Source of the DNA: Caulobacteraceae bacterium
GTDB taxonomy: Bacteria > Pseudomonadota > Alphaproteobacteria > Caulobacterales > Caulobacteraceae
NCBI GenBank assembly: GCA_947475465.1
Contig: CANJLK010000001.1
Span: forward strand, 124,001 to 188,000
Length of the DNA: 64,000 nt
Direction of reading: 5' to 3'
Part shown: positions 60,823-64,000 of the stretch, in pieces
How positions within the stretch are numbered: the first letter of the stretch is position 1
Layout: every line of letters starts with the position of its first letter
Notes under the pieces: generated by a model
Databases searched by the model: none
What the model saw: the letters and a program-made list of their open reading frames with translations, nothing else
What the model was told of the DNA's origin: nothing
Program-made: the position numbers and the translations under genes

Positions 60823-62055
60823 ATGACCGACCCCGCCGAATCCCCGACCGTCGCGCACGGCGCGCTGCATGGCCTGCGGATCGTCGACTTCACCACGGTG
60901 GTCCTGGGGCCGCTGGCGACCCGCATGCTGGGCGATCACGGCGCCGACGTGATCAAGGTCGAGCCGATCGACGGCGACCTGACGCGGGCGAACGGCACGG
61001 TGCGCGATGGCGGCGGCTTGAGCTCCAACTTCCTGGCCATGAACCGCAACAAGCGCTCCATCGCCATCGACCTGAAGACGCCGCAGGGGGTCGAGGTGGC
61101 GCGCCGGCTGATCGCGACGGCCGATGTCATGGTGCACAATATCCGGGTCGCGGGTATCGAGCGCCTGGGGCTTGGCTACGCGGCGGCCAGCGCCATAAAC
61201 CCGCGCCTGATCTATTGCGCGGCCACGGGCTTCGGTCAGAACGGCCCCTACCGCAACAAGCCGGCGTTTGACGATATCGTCCAGGCCGCCAGCGGCATGA
61301 CCAGCTTCGTCCAGCAACAGCACGGCCAGCCGGATTTCGCCCCGACACTCATCGCCGACAAGACCGCGGCGCTGGCGGTCGTCAACGCGGTTCTGGCCGC
61401 CATCGTCCACCGTGAACGCACCGGCCGGGGCCAGTATGTCGAGGTTCCGATGTTCGAGACCCTCGTGGATTTCATGATGGCCGAACACATGGGGGGCCTG
61501 GCCTTCGAACCCACCAAGGAGCCGGCCGGCTATCGGCGACTGCTGGCGGGCGGACGGCGGTTGCTGCCGACCAGCGACGGCTATGTGGTGGCGCTTCCCT
61601 ACACCGTCGCCCAGTGGCGGGCGGTCTTCGCCCGCGTCGGCCGCGACGAGGTGATGACCGACGTCGGCGTATCGAACCGGGCCGAACTCAACGCCAAGAG
61701 CGGCCGGCTCTATGCGGCCCTGGCGGAGATCACGCCCCAGCGCACCACGGCCGAATGGATGGCGATGTTCGAGGAAATGGACATTGCCTCGACGCCCATG
61801 GTCGACGCCGACAAGCTGACCGAGCATCCGCACCTCAAGGCGGTCGATCTTTTCCATAGCGAACAGCATCCGACCCAGGGCGCTATCCGCACCGTGCGGC
61901 CGACCAGCCGGTTCAGCGATTCCCCCATGCGGGTGGAACGTCTGGCTCCCGAACTGGGCCAGCACAGCGACGAGGTTCTGGCCGAACTGGGCTATTCCGA
62001 TGAAGAGATCGGCGGCCTCTACGCCCAGGGCGCCGCCATCCGTTTCCAGGGCTGA
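60823..62055 (+). CDS. Class III CoA-transferase (CaiB/BaiF), paralogue 2
   Basis: The 410-residue enzyme (ATG 60823; the ribosome site is weak) repeats the family landmarks: LHGLRIVDFTTVVLGPLATRMLGDHGADVIKVE, MNRNKRSIAIDLK, GFGQNGPY and PTLIADKTAALAVV with the catalytic Asp. It is clearly a different enzyme from paralogue 1, perhaps for another acid or for the reverse transfer. Confidence 0.95.
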   Translation: MTDPAESPTVAHGALHGLRIVDFTTVVLGPLATRMLGDHGADVIKVEPIDGDLTRANGTVRDGGGLSSNFLAMNRNKRSIAIDLKTPQGVEVARRLIATADVMVHNIRVAGIERLGLGYAAASAINPRLIYCAATGFGQNGPYRNKPAFDDIVQAASGMTSFVQQQHGQPDFAPTLIADKTAALAVVNAVLAAIVHRERTGRGQYVEVPMFETLVDFMMAEHMGGLAFEPTKEPAGYRRLLAGGRRLLPTSDGYVVALPYTVAQWRAVFARVGRDEVMTDVGVSNRAELNAKSGRLYAALAEITPQRTTAEWMAMFEEMDIASTPMVDADKLTEHPHLKAVDLFHSEQHPTQGAIRTVRPTSRFSDSPMRVERLAPELGQHSDEVLAELGYSDEEIGGLYAQGAAIRFQG

Positions 62056-62067
62056 GGGGGCCTTCCG

Positions 62068-62943
62068 ATGTTCCAGGACGGCTTGTTGGACGGCGAGACG
62101 ATCCTGGTCACCGGGGGCGGCACGGGCCTGGGCTATGCGCTCGCCGAAAAGCTGCTCACCCTAGGCGCCACGGTCCATATCTGCGGCCGTCGCCCAGGCG
62201 TGCTCGACGAGGCCGTAGGAAAGCTGAGAGGGGTGACCGGCGGCGAGGTCTTCGCCCACACGGCGGACATCCGCGACGCCGCGGCGGTCAATGCGCTTTG
62301 CGATGCGATCTGGGCGACGGGGCCGCTGACGGGCCTCGTAAACAACGCCGCCGCCAACTTCATCTCGCCCACCGAGCGGCTGAGCTCGCGCGGCTTCGAC
62401 GCCATCGCCAATACGGTGTTCCACGGGACGTTCTACGTGACACACGCGGTCGGCAGCCGCTGGATCGCGGACGGCGCGCCGGGTTCGGTGCTTTCAATCG
62501 TCAGCACCGGCACCGTCAATGGCGCACCTTTTGTCGTGCCCTCGGTGATGTCCAAAGCGGCCATCGAGGCCATGACGAGGTCGCTCGCCATCGAATGGGG
62601 CCGGCACGGCATCCGGCTCAACGCCATCGGCCCGGGCCTCATCCCCACCGAAGGGGCGAGCGCGCGCCTGATGCCCGGCGCCAGCATCGAGAACCTGCGC
62701 GACGCCAATCCGATGAAGCGTCTGGGGACCATGTCGGAACTGCAGAACCTGGCGGTCTTCATGCTGGCCAGGGGCTGCGACTGGCTGACCGGCCAGGTCG
62801 TCATGCTGGACGGCGCTCACCACCTGGCCCACGGCAGCGTCTACACGCCGCTGCTCGAACTGGACGGCGAGGCGTGGACGCAGATCAGCGCCCGTGTCCG
62901 CGCCCAGGACGCGGTCGACAAGGCCAAGCGCGCCGACGGCTGA
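62068..62943 (+). CDS. SDR of the 2,4-dienoyl-CoA reductase (DECR) type
   Basis: The 291-residue Rossmann enzyme has TGGGTGLGYALAEKL, NNAAANFISPTERLS, and GAPFVVPSVMSKAAIEAMTR. The usual YxxxK is replaced by the Ser-x-x-x-Lys arrangement seen in mitochondrial/peroxisomal 2,4-dienoyl-CoA reductases, and the GPGLIPTEGASARL loop matches them too. It reduces a dienoyl-CoA with NADPH to allow beta-oxidation of unsaturated chains. It follows the CoA-transferase by 12 bases. Confidence 0.88.
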   Translation: MFQDGLLDGETILVTGGGTGLGYALAEKLLTLGATVHICGRRPGVLDEAVGKLRGVTGGEVFAHTADIRDAAAVNALCDAIWATGPLTGLVNNAAANFISPTERLSSRGFDAIANTVFHGTFYVTHAVGSRWIADGAPGSVLSIVSTGTVNGAPFVVPSVMSKAAIEAMTRSLAIEWGRHGIRLNAIGPGLIPTEGASARLMPGASIENLRDANPMKRLGTMSELQNLAVFMLARGCDWLTGQVVMLDGAHHLAHGSVYTPLLELDGEAWTQISARVRAQDAVDKAKRADG

Positions 62944-62945
62944 GG

Positions 62946-62961
62946 GCCCTATTCGTAGGGC
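62946..62961. terminator. Short hairpin between convergent DECR and ThDP-enzyme genes
   Basis: GCCCTA and TAGGGC pair around TTCG, three bases after the DECR stop; the minus gene's stop (CTA on +) is in the first arm. A weak shared terminator. Confidence 0.4.
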
Positions 62962-64000
62962 ACGTGGTTGAGGTCGAGCTTCACGTCGATGAGCAGCGGC
63001 CGGTCGCGATCGCGGATCGCCTCGGCGGCGAGATCCAGGTCCGCCTCGGTGCGCACAGTGACGCCGGCCCCGCCCAGGGCCACGGCCAGCGGGGCCAGTT
63101 CGGGCCACTCCAGGATAGAGATGTCGCCCGGCAGATCGCGGTTCCTGAACTGGATGTGCTCGGCCCCATAGCAGCCGTCGTTGCAGACGATCACGATCAG
63201 GTCGCGCCGGGCGCGGACGGCGCTGTTGAACTCCGCCAGGCCCCCATGCATGAAACCGCCGTCGCCGGTGACCAGCAGGGTCGGCCGGCCGGGCGCCGCA
63301 TACGAGGCGCCGATGGCCTCGGGCAGGCCCAGGCCGATCGACCCGAAATTCACCGACAGCAGAAACGACTGAGGCCCGTCCACTTCGAAGATCTTCCAGG
63401 CCTGGCGCACGAAGCGCCCGCCGTCCGTCACCATCATCCGGTTGGCGGGCACGTGCCGGTTGAGGACGGTGAGCGCCTTGATGACGTCGATGGTCCGCTC
63501 GGTGCTGGTGTCGGTCCAGCCGTCCGCCATCCGCGAATAGGCCGCGAGCGTCCGGGCCATTTCTTCGCCGAAGAAACCTGAAGGCGCGATCTCGGCCTCG
63601 TCCAGAAGGCCGGCCACCATGTCGGCCACCTGGGCCGGGTCGCCGATCATGGCGGCGGTGGGCGCGTAGAACCGGCCGATGTCGCCCTGCTGCTGGTTCA
63701 CCTGGACGACGCGCTTGCCGTCGATGAAGGCGCCGTTGGACGCCGTCAGGTTGGTGATCGTGGCGCCGAAGGCGATCAGGCAGTCGCTCTGCATGATCAC
63801 GTCCACCGCGGGAGGTGTGCTGAGCGTCCCGAAGACGCCCAGGTTGTTGGGCTCGCCCCGAAACAGGTCCTTGGCCTTCAGGGTGGTCGCGACCGGCGCG
63901 CCGATCCGCGCGGCCAGGCGCAGGAGGGCCGCGCGAGCCTCCGGCGCCGCGGCGCCGCGACCGGCCAGGATCACAGGGCGTCTGGCCGCGGCGATGATGC
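62949..64000 (-). CDS. Thiamine-diphosphate-dependent enzyme, acetolactate-synthase-like (5' end outside window)
   Basis: About 350 C-terminal residues are visible, in frame to the window edge. The central domain begins ARRPVILAGRG. The ThDP site is GDGGFMHGGLAEFNSAV...VCNDGCYGAEHIQF, the GDG...N pattern of the family. The family includes acetolactate synthase, oxalyl-CoA decarboxylase, 2-hydroxyacyl-CoA lyase and benzoylformate decarboxylase. With two CoA-transferases beside it, a role on a 2-hydroxyacyl- or oxalyl-CoA is attractive but unproven. The N-terminal domain is missing from the window. Confidence 0.88.
   Translation of the reverse strand, partial: IIAAARRPVILAGRGAAAPEARAALLRLAARIGAPVATTLKAKDLFRGEPNNLGVFGTLSTPPAVDVIMQSDCLIAFGATITNLTASNGAFIDGKRVVQVNQQQGDIGRFYAPTAAMIGDPAQVADMVAGLLDEAEIAPSGFFGEEMARTLAAYSRMADGWTDTSTERTIDVIKALTVLNRHVPANRMMVTDGGRFVRQAWKIFEVDGPQSFLLSVNFGSIGLGLPEAIGASYAAPGRPTLLVTGDGGFMHGGLAEFNSAVRARRDLIVIVCNDGCYGAEHIQFRNRDLPGDISILEWPELAPLAVALGGAGVTVRTEADLDLAAEAIRDRDRPLLIDVKLDLNHVPYE

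Noticed and set aside
1-64000. tRNA, rRNA, CRISPR, IS element or prophage genes
   Set aside because: I read both strands for repeats, transposase motifs and tRNA-like clover patterns and found none that I could support.

Overview
The window is GC-rich, densely coded DNA with Caulobacterales/Sphingomonadales-like content: two TonB-dependent receptors, Tat-exported hydrolases, two FCD-type GntR regulators, two cytochrome P450s and many CoA-thioester enzymes. A Phenylobacterium- or Caulobacter-like alphaproteobacterium is my best guess. It rests on gene content and style, not on any marker gene. I see no rRNA, tRNA, CRISPR array, insertion sequence or phage gene. Fifty-three protein genes are supported; the first and the last run off the window edges.

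Layout. (1) 1-8.2 kb: an exported protein of unknown function diverges from a GntR/FCD regulator with a perfect palindrome between them. A periplasmic VOC protein, a DHA2 drug-type MFS exporter and a heterodimeric ABC exporter follow. (2) 8.3-19.9 kb: three tandem Tat-exported CocE/NonD-like hydrolases, a TonB receptor, a bicupin, a fumarylacetoacetase-family hydrolase and a short-chain dehydrogenase, all on +. (3) 26.0-19.9 kb on the minus strand: amidohydrolase, beta-hydroxyacid dehydrogenase, EstB-like serine hydrolase, GMC oxidoreductase and MFS permease, probably one operon. (4) 26.2-42.1 kb: a fourth CocE paralogue; MFS, P450 and dehydrogenase; a GPH-family permease on the opposite strand; a kinase-like/DUF6285 pair resembling LvaA/LvaB; an AttH/CrtC-like protein with an alcohol dehydrogenase; the fifth CocE paralogue; then CMD-like, SMP-30 and RraA-like enzymes. 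(5) 42.1-55.1 kb: second SMP-30, second GPH permease, second P450, second TonB receptor, a crotonase, an NTF2-like protein, a third dehydrogenase, a second GntR/FCD regulator, and a coupled amidohydrolase/PaaD-like/HbpS-like/GST operon. (6) 55.3-64 kb: a CoA-dependent degradation operon (TLP1-type thiolase, HTD2-like hydratase, two class III CoA-transferases, GST, NTF2-like protein, MaoC, DECR-type reductase) and a thiamine-diphosphate enzyme.

Read together, this looks like a catabolic island for one or more hydrophobic or ester/lactone-containing natural products. Two TonB receptors would import the substrate. Tat-exported alpha/beta hydrolases would act on it in the periplasm, and five MFS permeases (one of them an exporter) would move intermediates. 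P450, GMC, alcohol dehydrogenase and lactonase-type enzymes would modify the skeleton, and CoA-transferases with beta-oxidation-like enzymes would degrade the side chain. The substrate cannot be read from the sequence.

The most notable observations are these. All five CocE-like paralogues keep the nucleophile motif GxSYEG but have lost the family's usual catalytic Asp and His positions. A TTGTCCGACAA-like operator candidate recurs in three divergent promoter regions around the second GntR gene. Several other enzymes (a thiolase, an SDR, an amidohydrolase, a crotonase) lack canonical catalytic residues. A P450 and GPH-permease module appears duplicated within the window.
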